Below, piece by piece: positions 38,045 through 46,910 of a stretch of 64,000 nt of DNA. The position numbers and the translations under genes are program-made. Source of the DNA: G958296245 sp965262055 (lineage in GTDB: Bacteria > Chloroflexota > Dehalococcoidia > Lucifugimonadales > G958296245); NCBI GenBank assembly GCA_965262055.1, contig CBDHEI010000002.1, positions 1-64,000 on the forward strand. Reading direction: 5' to 3'. Position 1 is the first letter of the stretch. Each line of letters starts with the position of its first letter. A model generated the notes under the pieces. The model was not told where the DNA came from, made no database searches, and saw nothing but the letters and a program-made list of their open reading frames with translations.

Positions 38045-39703
38045 CTACGCCGCAGCCTTGCTGAACGCGTGGGTCGCCTCCAGAACCTCAGGGCTGCGCC
38101 ACGCCCTGCCCAAAGGCCCCTCCATCTCCAGCACCTCCCTATGGGACACCCACAGCGGCAACTCGACCCTCGTACGCGCCATCTCCTTCCGAGCAACACC
38201 GAGGAACCTAGATTCCACCAGCACGTCGTCGAAGACGATCAGCACCACGGGGTACGCCCCGTGGTCGTCAGTCGGGTTGTGCGTCGAGTAGTAGCGCAGG
38301 TATGGCGCGAGCCGTTCCGCCATCGTCCCGGGCCGCACCGCCCGGCGCTCCCACTCCAGGAAGAACGGCAGCGTCTTGTTCCGTCTCCGCAGGATGCCGA
38401 AGGCGTCGGGGTGTATGGAGCGCATCTTGTAGTTGTGCTCGAAGAACCTCGACGCTCTGTGCGGCGGTTCGAGCATCACGACGCGATAGCGGCTCGCCTT
38501 CGCCTGCCTCGACAACTGGGCGAGGAAGCCGTGCACCGCCGCCGTGTGCTCCATGTTGCGGGCCAGCAGCCTGCTCCGCCTCCCTGATACATTCCTCCAG
38601 GTGACGGGAGCCCTCTCATCCTTCGGCTCCACACTCCACTGATTGCGCAGCCCACCGACCGACGTGCGGTCGCGGCGGGCCAGGACAGCGATGCCCCAGT
38701 CGGTAAGCGCCAGCCGCTCACGGCCTCCCACGTGGATGCGGCGGGCCAGCTTCGCGCTCACCAGCGGGACCGTCAGCTGGGAGGTCCGCTGCGCCGTGAC
38801 GCCCAGCAGTCCGTTCAGGTCCCTGTGCGCGATCCACGGCCAGTCGGCCAGGATGTCCATCGTGCGCTTCAGCGCGGGCGTGAGCACGGCGGGCAGCAGG
38901 TGGTCGGGACAGTCGAATCCCCCGTCCGGCACCTCTATGTCCCTGGGCATGAGCGGCCTCGCAAGTCGTTGCTCCAACGGCAGCGATCCACCTGAGGTCA
39001 GGTTCGACATGAAGTTGCGCAGGTCGGTTACCGTGTTGAAGGACGGCATATGCCATATCTCGTGGCTGGAAGAGCCCAAGGCAACCCTCTTCTCCAGGGC
39101 CAGGCGCACCGGAACTCGTGCGCGTCTGAGCAACTTGCGCGAGTGTCGCATCCGCATCTCGTCCGGCACGATCACCAGCAGGGCGTCGGGCCGCGCGAGA
39201 CCGGTCTCCAACAGCCGCCACACCCTCTTGGAGAATCCCGTCCTGTCGGAAGACGATCCCTGCCGCACGACGCCGATGGCTCGACCGTCCGGCAAAAACA
39301 TGCCGGCGTCCAGGGGAGAGCTCCTATACCACTTGAAGCGGACGGCCCCTCCCACCGTGGCGACGTGGGACGCCAGCCGGTAGATGACGCTCACGGTGTC
39401 CAGCCGCTCAAGCAGGATGCGCTGCCAGTGGCGGGAGACCGGGTAGCGCTGCAGGAGGTCGAACACACCCTCGTCCTCTTCCTCGGCCAGCCAGCGCAAC
39501 CCCAATCTGGTCACATAGAGCCTCCGGGTAGATGCGATGATGTCGGTCGAGTGGCGGATCGAGGCCACCAGCTCCCTGTCCTTCAGGTCTGCCACCACGT
39601 CGTGCATCGTCCGGTCTGCGGTGTTTGAGACGGCGGCCAACTCCAGCCGGTCGAGGAACGGCATCGCCGCCAGGTATTGAATTGCTCGCAGGTCTCGTTG
39701 CAT
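38045..39703 (-). CDS. Replication-relaxation-like protein, copy 3
   Basis: This 552-residue protein has the same plan as 401-2416: an N-terminal winged helix (LELAAVSNTADRTMHDVVAD), a central ...GMFLPDGRAIGVVRQG segment and a second winged helix near DLNGLLGVTAQRTSQL. The C-terminal part is HPDAFGILRRR...FFLEWERRAV...YLRYYS. It is intact, unlike copy 2. The conserved upstream block of copies 1 and 2 is not found here. A start at 39727 is possible. Confidence 0.6.
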   Translation of the reverse strand: MQRDLRAIQYLAAMPFLDRLELAAVSNTADRTMHDVVADLKDRELVASIRHSTDIIASTRRLYVTRLGLRWLAEEEDEGVFDLLQRYPVSRHWQRILLERLDTVSVIYRLASHVATVGGAVRFKWYRSSPLDAGMFLPDGRAIGVVRQGSSSDRTGFSKRVWRLLETGLARPDALLVIVPDEMRMRHSRKLLRRARVPVRLALEKRVALGSSSHEIWHMPSFNTVTDLRNFMSNLTSGGSLPLEQRLARPLMPRDIEVPDGGFDCPDHLLPAVLTPALKRTMDILADWPWIAHRDLNGLLGVTAQRTSQLTVPLVSAKLARRIHVGGRERLALTDWGIAVLARRDRTSVGGLRNQWSVEPKDERAPVTWRNVSGRRSRLLARNMEHTAAVHGFLAQLSRQAKASRYRVVMLEPPHRASRFFEHNYKMRSIHPDAFGILRRRNKTLPFFLEWERRAVRPGTMAERLAPYLRYYSTHNPTDDHGAYPVVLIVFDDVLVESRFLGVARKEMARTRVELPLWVSHREVLEMEGPLGRAWRSPEVLEATHAFSKAAA

Positions 39704-40488
39704 CCGATCCGTATCCCACACACACACTGCCGCCGGACGGGCCGTCGCTTCCAGTGTGAGAGATAAGTAATTAGAACATACATTTTACAGAATGCTGTGT
39801 CTGAATACAAAGCGGGGCTGAAGTGAGAGGCCATCGAGCGAGGCTGAATGATAACCGCCGGTCGAGATCGACCTCGGTTCTCCTGGCGAACCCTACCGCT
39901 TCGGGGTCCTCCAGCGGTGGGGCGACTCCCGGATGGGGCAGCCCGACCCCATTGCCGAGCACTCGACGCGGCGCTGCCCGAAACCGGCTCCGGGACGGGC
40001 TCGCGCATAAGCCGCCTTGTAAGGCCCCCATGGCGAATGGGGTGCCGTGGCGTGCGCGGGTAGAACGCTAAATCGTAGTTTCAGACATGGGACCATGGAT
40101 GGACCACCTGTTGCCATTTCGTAGCTGAAACGCTGGTCCAGGGCTTTGGAAGGATCGCATTTCTGTAAGCACTTTGGGTAAATGGGCGGTGGCGGAGGCG
40201 GATTGCATCGCCAGCTACGGGGATTGCAGAGATGCAACTGCTGACGACGCCGGATTTCGGGTTGAATGGGACAATCGGCATAGCGGGGTGGGGCACTCTG
40301 TCGCTGAGTGGTGCAACGGGCGAGCGAATTTCGGAAAATGCCTCGTGACCGGGGTCGGAGGACATCCATGGGCTGGCTGCAGGTCATGTTCGCCCTCCTA
40401 CAGGACACTCCCTTTAGGATCAGGGCGGTGGCTCTCGGTGGTCCGGATGGCAGGCTCGTCCGGGGCGGTGTGTCCAGAGTGTAAAGGG
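39704..40488. other. Intergenic region left of the insertion sequences
   Basis: No gene is supported in these ~785 bp. GTTTCAGCTACGAAA on the minus strand near 40122-40136 resembles GTTTCAGCTACAAAA near 28220-28234, but the shared stretch is short. Confidence 0.4.
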
Positions 40489-42130
40489 TGTCGACGCTCA
40501 GCGATTATGTCCGCTTAAGTGTCAAGGGAAAATGTCCTCTAAGTAGATTGCCATGCTAGCAGATTAAGGCACTGCCGACGTTGCGCGGGCGGGCGACATG
40601 GGTGGGCTTTCGGCATCGATGTACTTCCTCACGGTGTCTCTGTGTATGCTCAGTTCCCGGGCGATCCCACGGATGGACAGCCCCTTGCGCTTCGCCTTCT
40701 GGACCGCCTTCCATCTCGCCGTCTGAAGTGGGGTGGGCTTTCTGGATCGCGGAGTCGCAGTCCTGCGAACTCTTGCGGCGCCGTTGTGGTCGGCATCGTC
40801 GCGGAGTCTGTCCACTACGAGCATTGTGCCCATTGACGCCACCGCGTCCTCCGACCTCCTGGTGACACCGTTGGTGTAGCGGCTGGGACCAGCCGTGTGC
40901 ACGGTCCGCGTGTCGAAGCTGCGCAGGACACTGGGCCGTGGAGGTGCTTGCTGGGAGGCGACGGTACGCCCTTCGTGTTGCACTGCCAGTCGGCCGTCCA
41001 GCCCCTCGAGTACTTCCACCACCGACCCGGCATAGCTCGGCCGAGACTTGTCGGGAAGCAACTGCAGGGTGCGCCAGCGGTATTTCACCGTGTTGTCCCT
41101 GCCAACCCTGCGCCTGTACTTCAGGCATAGGACTGTGTCCAGGCACATCCCCGGGTCTGGGACCCGATACGCGGTGTCTGCGTTCTCCGGCGGCACACGA
41201 AAGCGTTCATTGAAGCGGGGCAGGAAGTCGTTGAGCACGCGGTTGGCGTCTTCGATGGTGGTCGCGCCTGCGAGTCTCATCTCCGTGACCAATCTGTCCT
41301 GGAGCGTGCCCGCGGTGCGTTCCACGCGGCCTTTGGCTTGTGGAGACCGTGCGAATATCAGCTGTACGCCGATCTCACCCATAGCGCGCGAGAACTGGGT
41401 GGGAGCGGCGGCGGTCTCCGACGGCGGCGTGTGCTTGAAGACGCCATGGCGGTCTGAATAGAGTGCGAGCGGTATGCCGTAGCTCCGTATCAGATCCCGC
41501 ATCAGCAGTAAGTAGCTGCGGGTGTTCTCCTGCTCGCAGAACAGGGCATTGACGACACAGCCAGTAGCGTCGTCGACCGCCAGCAGTAGCGTGAACTGGG
41601 GGCCATCTTCTCCCAGCCATCTGTGGTAGCTGCCGTCGATCTGTATCAGCATTCCCTCGCGAGTCATCCGCTGCCGTCGAACACGATGCTTCGGCGGCCT
41701 GCGACGGCGAGGACTGTTCATACCGGCGTCAGTCAGTATCTTGCGCAACGTGTTACGACCGATGTCTATGCCCTCTCGCTCCCTCAGCAACTCGCTCAGG
41801 TGCGTGTGGTTGACTCCCGCGTATCGGGTCCGCGCCAGGACCACCACGTCGGTCGCCAACGGGTCCGATGTAGCGTTGGCCGGTCTGCGACCTCGATTGC
41901 CGTGAGCGAGTGCGGCTGCTCCCTCCTTGCTGTAGGCCGCCAGAATACGCCTGGTGTGGCGCGCGCTCACTCCCATCAAAGTCGCTGCCTGCTCCGTGGT
42001 CATATGGTCCGCCATCAAACTGTTGAGAACCTGAAGCCTTGTCTGCTCTCTCTGCGTCAATGTCACATGCTCCTTCATGCGGACATTTTCGCTTGACAGT
42101 TAGCGAGGACATAATCGCTGAGCAGTTACA
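40489..42130 (-). mobile_element. ISNCY-like insertion sequence
   Basis: The element is 1642 bp, bounded by TGT...ACA terminal inverted repeats of about 24 bp (left TGTCGACGCTCAGCGATTAT, right complement TGTAACTGCTCAGCGATTAT). Similarity continues inward for another ~20 bp (TGTCAAGnGAAAATGTCC). No target-site duplication is visible. The right end abuts the IS21 left end. Confidence 0.75.
40564..42078 (-). CDS. ISNCY-family DDE transposase
   Basis: This 504-residue transposase has an N-terminal HTH (TTEQAATLMGVSARHTRRIL). The DDE core has LIQIDGSYHRW, LALYSDRHG and KGRVERTAGT as the three acidic positions. A C-terminal HTH (LSIRGIARELSIHRDTVRKY) is also present. It appears full length and is the only gene of the element. 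Confidence 0.85.
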   Translation of the reverse strand: MKEHVTLTQREQTRLQVLNSLMADHMTTEQAATLMGVSARHTRRILAAYSKEGAAALAHGNRGRRPANATSDPLATDVVVLARTRYAGVNHTHLSELLREREGIDIGRNTLRKILTDAGMNSPRRRRPPKHRVRRQRMTREGMLIQIDGSYHRWLGEDGPQFTLLLAVDDATGCVVNALFCEQENTRSYLLLMRDLIRSYGIPLALYSDRHGVFKHTPPSETAAAPTQFSRAMGEIGVQLIFARSPQAKGRVERTAGTLQDRLVTEMRLAGATTIEDANRVLNDFLPRFNERFRVPPENADTAYRVPDPGMCLDTVLCLKYRRRVGRDNTVKYRWRTLQLLPDKSRPSYAGSVVEVLEGLDGRLAVQHEGRTVASQQAPPRPSVLRSFDTRTVHTAGPSRYTNGVTRRSEDAVASMGTMLVVDRLRDDADHNGAARVRRTATPRSRKPTPLQTARWKAVQKAKRKGLSIRGIARELSIHRDTVRKYIDAESPPMSPARATSAVP

Positions 42131-42987
42131 GGAGTGGCGCTGCAAAACTGGACCACCCGCCGCCTTCTATAGAGTTGGAGGCAACTCGATGGAAGGTGTG
42201 AAGGATGTACAAAGTGGAACTGTACGTTCGAGTGCGCCGGGCCTGCATGGTGGAAGGGATGAGCACGCGAGAGGCTGCCCGGGTGTTCGGTCTGCACCGG
42301 GACACGGTGCGCAAGATGCTGGAGTACTCGGTGCCACCCGGGTACCGTCGACAGTCACCGCCGCGTCGCCCTAAGCTGGACCCGTACCACGGGGTGATCG
42401 ACCGGATACTGGAAGAGGACCGGCGTCTTCCGAGGAAGCAGCGCCACACGGCGAAGCGGATATATGACCGTCTGAGAGCTGAGCACGGGTTCGGTGGCAG
42501 GTACACGATAGTCAAGGACTACGTGCGCGAGCGACGGCGCCGGACACGCGAGATGTACGTTCCGCTCTCCCATCCTCCTGGTGATGCCCAGTGCGACTTC
42601 GGCCAGGCGAAGGCGGTCATCGGAGGAGTGGAGCAGACCATCCACTACTTCGTGCTGGACCTTCCCCACAGCGACGCGTGCTTCGTCAAGGCCTACCCCG
42701 CAGAGACGACCGAGGCGTTCTGCGACGGTCACGTCTCGGCGTTCTCGTTCCTGGGCGGCGTGCCGCGGAGCATCTTGTACGACAACACGAGACTGGCGGT
42801 GGCCAGGATCCTGGGAGACGGCCGGCGCCAGCGTACTCGTGTGTTCTCGGAGCTGGTGTCGCACTACCTGTTCGAGGATCGGTTCGGCCGTCCCGGCAAG
42901 GGTAACGACAAGGGCAAGGTCGAGGGGCTGGTGGGATATGCTCGCCGGAACTTCCTGGTGCCTGTGCCGTCGTTTTTCCCGAGTAGA
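42131..42987 (+). mobile_element. Truncated IS21-family element
   Basis: The left end begins near 42131 (GGAGTGGCGCTGCAAAACTG, typical of IS21-like termini). Only the istA 5' portion follows. istB and the right end are missing where IS256 begins. Confidence 0.7.
42205..42987 (+). pseudogene. istA: Truncated IS21 transposase IstA
   Basis: About 261 codons of IstA remain: an HTH (STREAARVFGLHRDTVRKML) and the DDE positions GDAQCDFGQAK, LYDNTRLAV and GNDKGKVEGLVGYARRNF. The frame then runs into IS256 left-end sequence and stops at 43146. Without the C-terminus and IstB it should be inactive. Confidence 0.8.
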
Positions 42988-44346
42988 GTCCCAGGGAGTG
43001 GTGTAAGAGGGAGAGGGTCTGGAGAAAGAGAGACCACCGCGTCATCCTTAGCGGGCAAAGAAGAAAGCTCGAGGAAGGAGGACAACGGTGGTCAAGGAAA
43101 AGATGGACCTGCTGGAGCTGTTGCGCAAGGGGGGAATGGACGGTGACGTGGACTTTCTACGGGAGGCTCTGAGAGTGCTGGTAGAGGGGATCATGGATGC
43201 GGAGGTGTCTGCCAGGATCGGTGCTGAGTATGGAGAACGGAGCCCTGAGCGGGTGACCCAGCGCAACGGGTATCGGTCCCGGGCGTGGGATACCCGGGTG
43301 GGGACTATGGAGCTGCACATCCCGAAGCTTCGAGAGGGGAGCTACTTCCCGAGCCTGCTGGAGCCACGGCGTCGCAGCGAGCGAGCTCTGCTGGCGGTCA
43401 TACAGCAGGCCTACGTGGAAGGGGTATCCACAAGGCGGGTGGATGACCTGGTCAAGGCCCTAGGGTGTGAGGGCATCTCCAAGAGCCAGGTGTCGCGCAT
43501 CTGTCAGGATCTGGACGTGGTGGTGGATGGCTTCCTGGGCCGTCCGCTGGACGGTGGACCCTACCCTTACCTGTGGCTGGACGCACTGACCCAGAAGGTC
43601 AGGGAGGACGGCAGGATCGTCAACGTCAGCGTGGTGGTGGCAACGGCGGTCAATGGCGAGGGCAAGCGGGAGATCATTGGGATGGACGTCGGTACCAGTG
43701 AAGACGGCGCCTTCTGGCTGGCCTTCCTACGCTCGCTGTCCGCCAGAGGCCTCAGCGGGGTGGAGCTGGTGGTCTCGGACGCTCATCAGGGACTCCGCGG
43801 CGCCATCGCCGCAGTCTTCGGCGGAGCCAGCTGGCAACGGTGCCGCACCCACTTCATGACCAACCTGCTCACTCGGGTACCCAGAAGAGTCCAACCATGG
43901 GTGGCCACCATGGTCCGCACCATCTACCAGCAACCCTCCCCCGATGAGGTACACGCCCAACTCGACAGGGTGACCGATCAACTCGGAGACCGGTTCCCTC
44001 AGGTGGCCTCTCTACTGGACGAGGCTGGACCCGATATCCTGGCCTTCTCCAGCTTCCCTGTCCCCCACTGGAAGAAGATCTGGTCCAACAACCCCCTGGA
44101 GCGCCTCAACAAGGAGATCAGACGTCGCACCGATGTCGTGGGCATCTTCCCTAACCGACCAGCCGCGCGTCGCCTGGTTGGCGCCGTCCTGGCTGAACAG
44201 CACGACGAATGGGCCGTTGGCCGCCGATACCTCACACCCGCCATTCTGATCCTAAACGAAGCTCTTCCGGAGGCCGATCTCGCCGAGGCGACTGCGGCTT
44301 AGACAACATCAACAGGATGACGCACTCTTACACCACTTGACGGGAC
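42988..44346 (+). mobile_element. IS256-family insertion sequence
   Basis: The 1359-bp element has imperfect ~25-bp inverted repeats, both containing GTGGTGTAAGAG (left from 42988, right ending about 44346). Flanking bases (GAGTAGA left, GTGACCGC right) do not form a target duplication. The two sides are unrelated truncated genes (istA and cas3), implying a deletion at this copy. Confidence 0.75.
43088..44302 (+). CDS. IS256-family transposase
   Basis: This 404-residue transposase appears full length. The acidic triad lies in LWLDALTQKVREDG, VVSDAHQGLRGAI and NNPLERLNKEIRRRTDVVGI. The start is GTG after AGGAGG. It is likely active. Confidence 0.9.
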   Translation: MVKEKMDLLELLRKGGMDGDVDFLREALRVLVEGIMDAEVSARIGAEYGERSPERVTQRNGYRSRAWDTRVGTMELHIPKLREGSYFPSLLEPRRRSERALLAVIQQAYVEGVSTRRVDDLVKALGCEGISKSQVSRICQDLDVVVDGFLGRPLDGGPYPYLWLDALTQKVREDGRIVNVSVVVATAVNGEGKREIIGMDVGTSEDGAFWLAFLRSLSARGLSGVELVVSDAHQGLRGAIAAVFGGASWQRCRTHFMTNLLTRVPRRVQPWVATMVRTIYQQPSPDEVHAQLDRVTDQLGDRFPQVASLLDEAGPDILAFSSFPVPHWKKIWSNNPLERLNKEIRRRTDVVGIFPNRPAARRLVGAVLAEQHDEWAVGRRYLTPAILILNEALPEADLAEATAA

Positions 44347-45458
44347 GTGACCGCTGGCAGGGGTTCGACAAGGAACCCGAGCCTATCGGCGTCGGTGAAA
44401 TCCGTCCCGGCGACACGCTCATCGTCGATCCGAGTCGCGGCGGCCTGAAAGCCGGAACTTGGGACCCGTCTTCGGAGGAGCCGGTCGAGGATCTGGGGGA
44501 TGCCGCCCAAATAGCCTATGGCCGCAAAGCGACGCTGCGCCTGGACTCATGTCTGCCTCTCATGGATTCTGCTCCAAGGCCGGGCGAAGAGGAAGGGGCG
44601 GATACCCCTACCCGTGAGCGCATCGGGGAGTGGCTGAGGCAACGGCTTGACGACCAGGACGAAAAGCCGGAGTACTTCATTGGGGCTGTGGAGAGACTGC
44701 TAGAGAAGGGCTTCGAGCACACATCGGTCGGGATAGACGAGGAAAAGTCGGATAGGTGGTACTACATCCTGACACAGCAGGATTCCCGGACGAAGAAGCC
44801 TGTGGTGGACGCTACCACCATGGACGGTTCGGACGAGGCTGGCTCTATGACAGGGACGGGCGTGACTTTGAGCAGCCATCTCGATGGCGTGGGAGAGCGG
44901 GCCAAGCATATCGCCGAGCGTCTGGGGCTGTCCGCCGAGTTAGCGCAGGACTTGCGCCTGGCCGGACGCCTACACGACCTAGGCAAGGTGGACCGACGCT
45001 TCCAGGAGGGACTGGTTGGCGGGGGCCCGGTGGAATTGACAATGCGGGAAGATGAGCCGCTGGCCAAGTCATTGCGGGGCGCAAGAGGGAGATGGACATA
45101 CCCGACCGGGATGCGGCACGAGTTGGCGAGCGTGGCGATGGTCGAGTCGAACCCCAAGGTTCTCGATTCTGCTCACGACAGGGGTCTGGTGCTTCACCTG
45201 GTCGGAACCCATCACGGCTGGGGGCGCCCGCTGCCGCCGATAATCGAGGATCCGGAACCGCAGACGCTCTCGTACACGTTCGACGGACACACTATGGAAG
45301 CAAACTCTGACCTCGTCGAAGGGACACTGGCCCTCGACATGGCCGACCGCTTCTGGCGTTTGGTGGAGCGGTACGGATACTATGGTCTGGCTTGGTTGGA
45401 AGCCATCCTGCGCCTGGCCGACCACAGGCAGAGCGAGGAGGAGACCGCGCAGTCATGA
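44347..45458 (+). pseudogene. cas3: Cas3 C-terminal fragment (HD nuclease), type I-G
   Basis: About 370 codons remain, opening directly from the IS256 end. The helicase half is missing. The HD nuclease domain is intact in outline: a His in LSSHLDGVGERAKHIAERL, the HD pair in GRLHDLGKVDRRFQ, then RHELASVAM and GTHHGW. A helicase-then-HD order is typical of the Cas3 of type I-G (formerly I-U). Without the motor, target degradation by this locus should fail. The stop overlaps the next start (ATGA). Confidence 0.75.
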
Positions 45459-46387
45459 GCGGAGTTCACCTCACGGGGCTGGAAGGAACGAATCCCTTGG
45501 GCTTTTTGGCCGCCCTTGGCGTGCAGGTGGCGTTCGCCTCGGAGCCCGAGCAGCCGCGCCTGTGGTGGAGCGACGATATTGTCCCTCATGCGGTCGTGGA
45601 CGGGCAGTTCTCAGTTGATCGGATAGCCTCCCAGGCCATGAAGGTCTTTGCTCAGTGGAAGGACAGCCCCGCAGTCAGTCCCAAGAGACACGATGGTTCG
45701 GCCATGCCCAAAGGCGACGAGCTGAAGCTCACACCTGACGATACACGGAAATATCTCAACCTTGTGGATCAAGGCGACTCGTGGAGTGCCCTGACTACCG
45801 CGCTTGTAGCCGAAGGTAGTCTGGACAGGAAAGGCGACGTCGCCGCCCCCTCCGACCTCTACCTTACAGCGGGCAGAGAGATATTCTTGGACACGGTTCG
45901 CAAGATACTGGATGGCGTTTCGCGAGACGACGTGCTCACTGGACTGGAAGGTCCATGGACCTACGCGAGCAAACTTCCCTCTCTCAGGTGGGATGTGAGC
46001 GATGATCGAGTATATGCATTGCGGGCTTACGATCCCTCACCAAAGTCGGGTCCCGATGCGAAACGCACCAATCCAGGTCCTGAAGCATTGTCAGTTTTGG
46101 GATTGAGCACGCATCCAGTATTCGGCAGCCATCGTCGGACTCTTACCCAAGGGTGCTCGGGATCAAGGCGAGACAGTAGTAGCTATTCTTGGCCTCTCTG
46201 GCATAGGCCGGCCTCTCCCCATGCTGTAAAGTCACTGTTGACACATGCTTACCACCATCCAGAAACCTCGGATCGCAGTCGCTGGTTGCGCTCGTGGGGG
46301 GTCTTCAGGATCCTCCAGTCACCAATCAACCGAGTCAAGGACAGGGGCACATTTGGTCCTCCGGAAGTGAAATGGCAGTCAATGTGA
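45455..46387 (+). CDS. Csx17/Csb3-like type I-G effector subunit
   Basis: This 310-residue protein starts SGVHLTGLEGTNPLGFLAAL, the GL...NPLGFLAALG signature of Csb3/Csx17 proteins that serve as the Cas8-like large subunit in type I-G. The C-terminus GTFGPPEVKW also fits. The ATG at 45455 overlaps the cas3 stop. The Cas7 (Csb1) and Cas5-Cas6 (Csb2) genes expected in this subtype are absent, so no complete Cascade can form from this locus. Confidence 0.7.
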   Translation: MSGVHLTGLEGTNPLGFLAALGVQVAFASEPEQPRLWWSDDIVPHAVVDGQFSVDRIASQAMKVFAQWKDSPAVSPKRHDGSAMPKGDELKLTPDDTRKYLNLVDQGDSWSALTTALVAEGSLDRKGDVAAPSDLYLTAGREIFLDTVRKILDGVSRDDVLTGLEGPWTYASKLPSLRWDVSDDRVYALRAYDPSPKSGPDAKRTNPGPEALSVLGLSTHPVFGSHRRTLTQGCSGSRRDSSSYSWPLWHRPASPHAVKSLLTHAYHHPETSDRSRWLRSWGVFRILQSPINRVKDRGTFGPPEVKWQSM

Positions 46388-46532
46388 CAGAAGTAGCCTC
46401 CTAATCCGCATATGTTCCACGCGCGAATCCCGGTGAAAGCAAGCCTTGAAGCGGCTTGAAGGAATCAGGGCGGCGCTTCCATACTACATCCTGCTACGGA
46501 TTACATGAGGATGTGTGGAGGCATCCGGTCCC

Positions 46533-46823
46533 ATGCGCAGGACCTATATCGTCTGCTATGACATTGCCGATCCCAAGCGTCTGAGGAACGTCTTCAAGAA
46601 GATGCGGGCGTGGGGGGACCACCTCCAGTTCTCGGTCTTCGAGTGCCAACTCAGAAACGTTGATCTGGTACGCCTCCGGGCCGAGCTGGCCGAGATCATT
46701 AACCACGACAAGGACCAGGTGCTGTTCGTCGATCTGGGCCCCACCGAGGGTCGCGGCGACCGGGTGATAACGGCCCTGGGCAAGCCCTACGTCCACATAG
46801 ACGCGCCGTTGATTGTCGTCTAG
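46533..46823 (+). CDS. cas2: CRISPR adaptation protein Cas2
   Basis: This 96-residue protein has the ferredoxin-like Cas2 opening RRTYIVCYDIADPKRLRNVF with the conserved Asp, then FSVFECQL. GGAGG lies ~13 bp upstream; an in-frame GTG at 46515 is an alternative start. With Cas1 it forms the spacer-integration complex. Confidence 0.9.
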   Translation: MRRTYIVCYDIADPKRLRNVFKKMRAWGDHLQFSVFECQLRNVDLVRLRAELAEIINHDKDQVLFVDLGPTEGRGDRVITALGKPYVHIDAPLIVV

Positions 46824-46910
46824 CATGGGAGGCGATACCGTGGGCGTTCGGCGGCGCGCAATTCCGTACCTTAACAACCGAATATCGGGTTTGCAGGGAA
46901 GGACGGGAAA

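Noticed and set aside
46388..46532. Possible csb1 or csb2 remnant between the Csx17-like gene and cas2
   Set aside because: Only 145 bp, with no recognisable reading frame.
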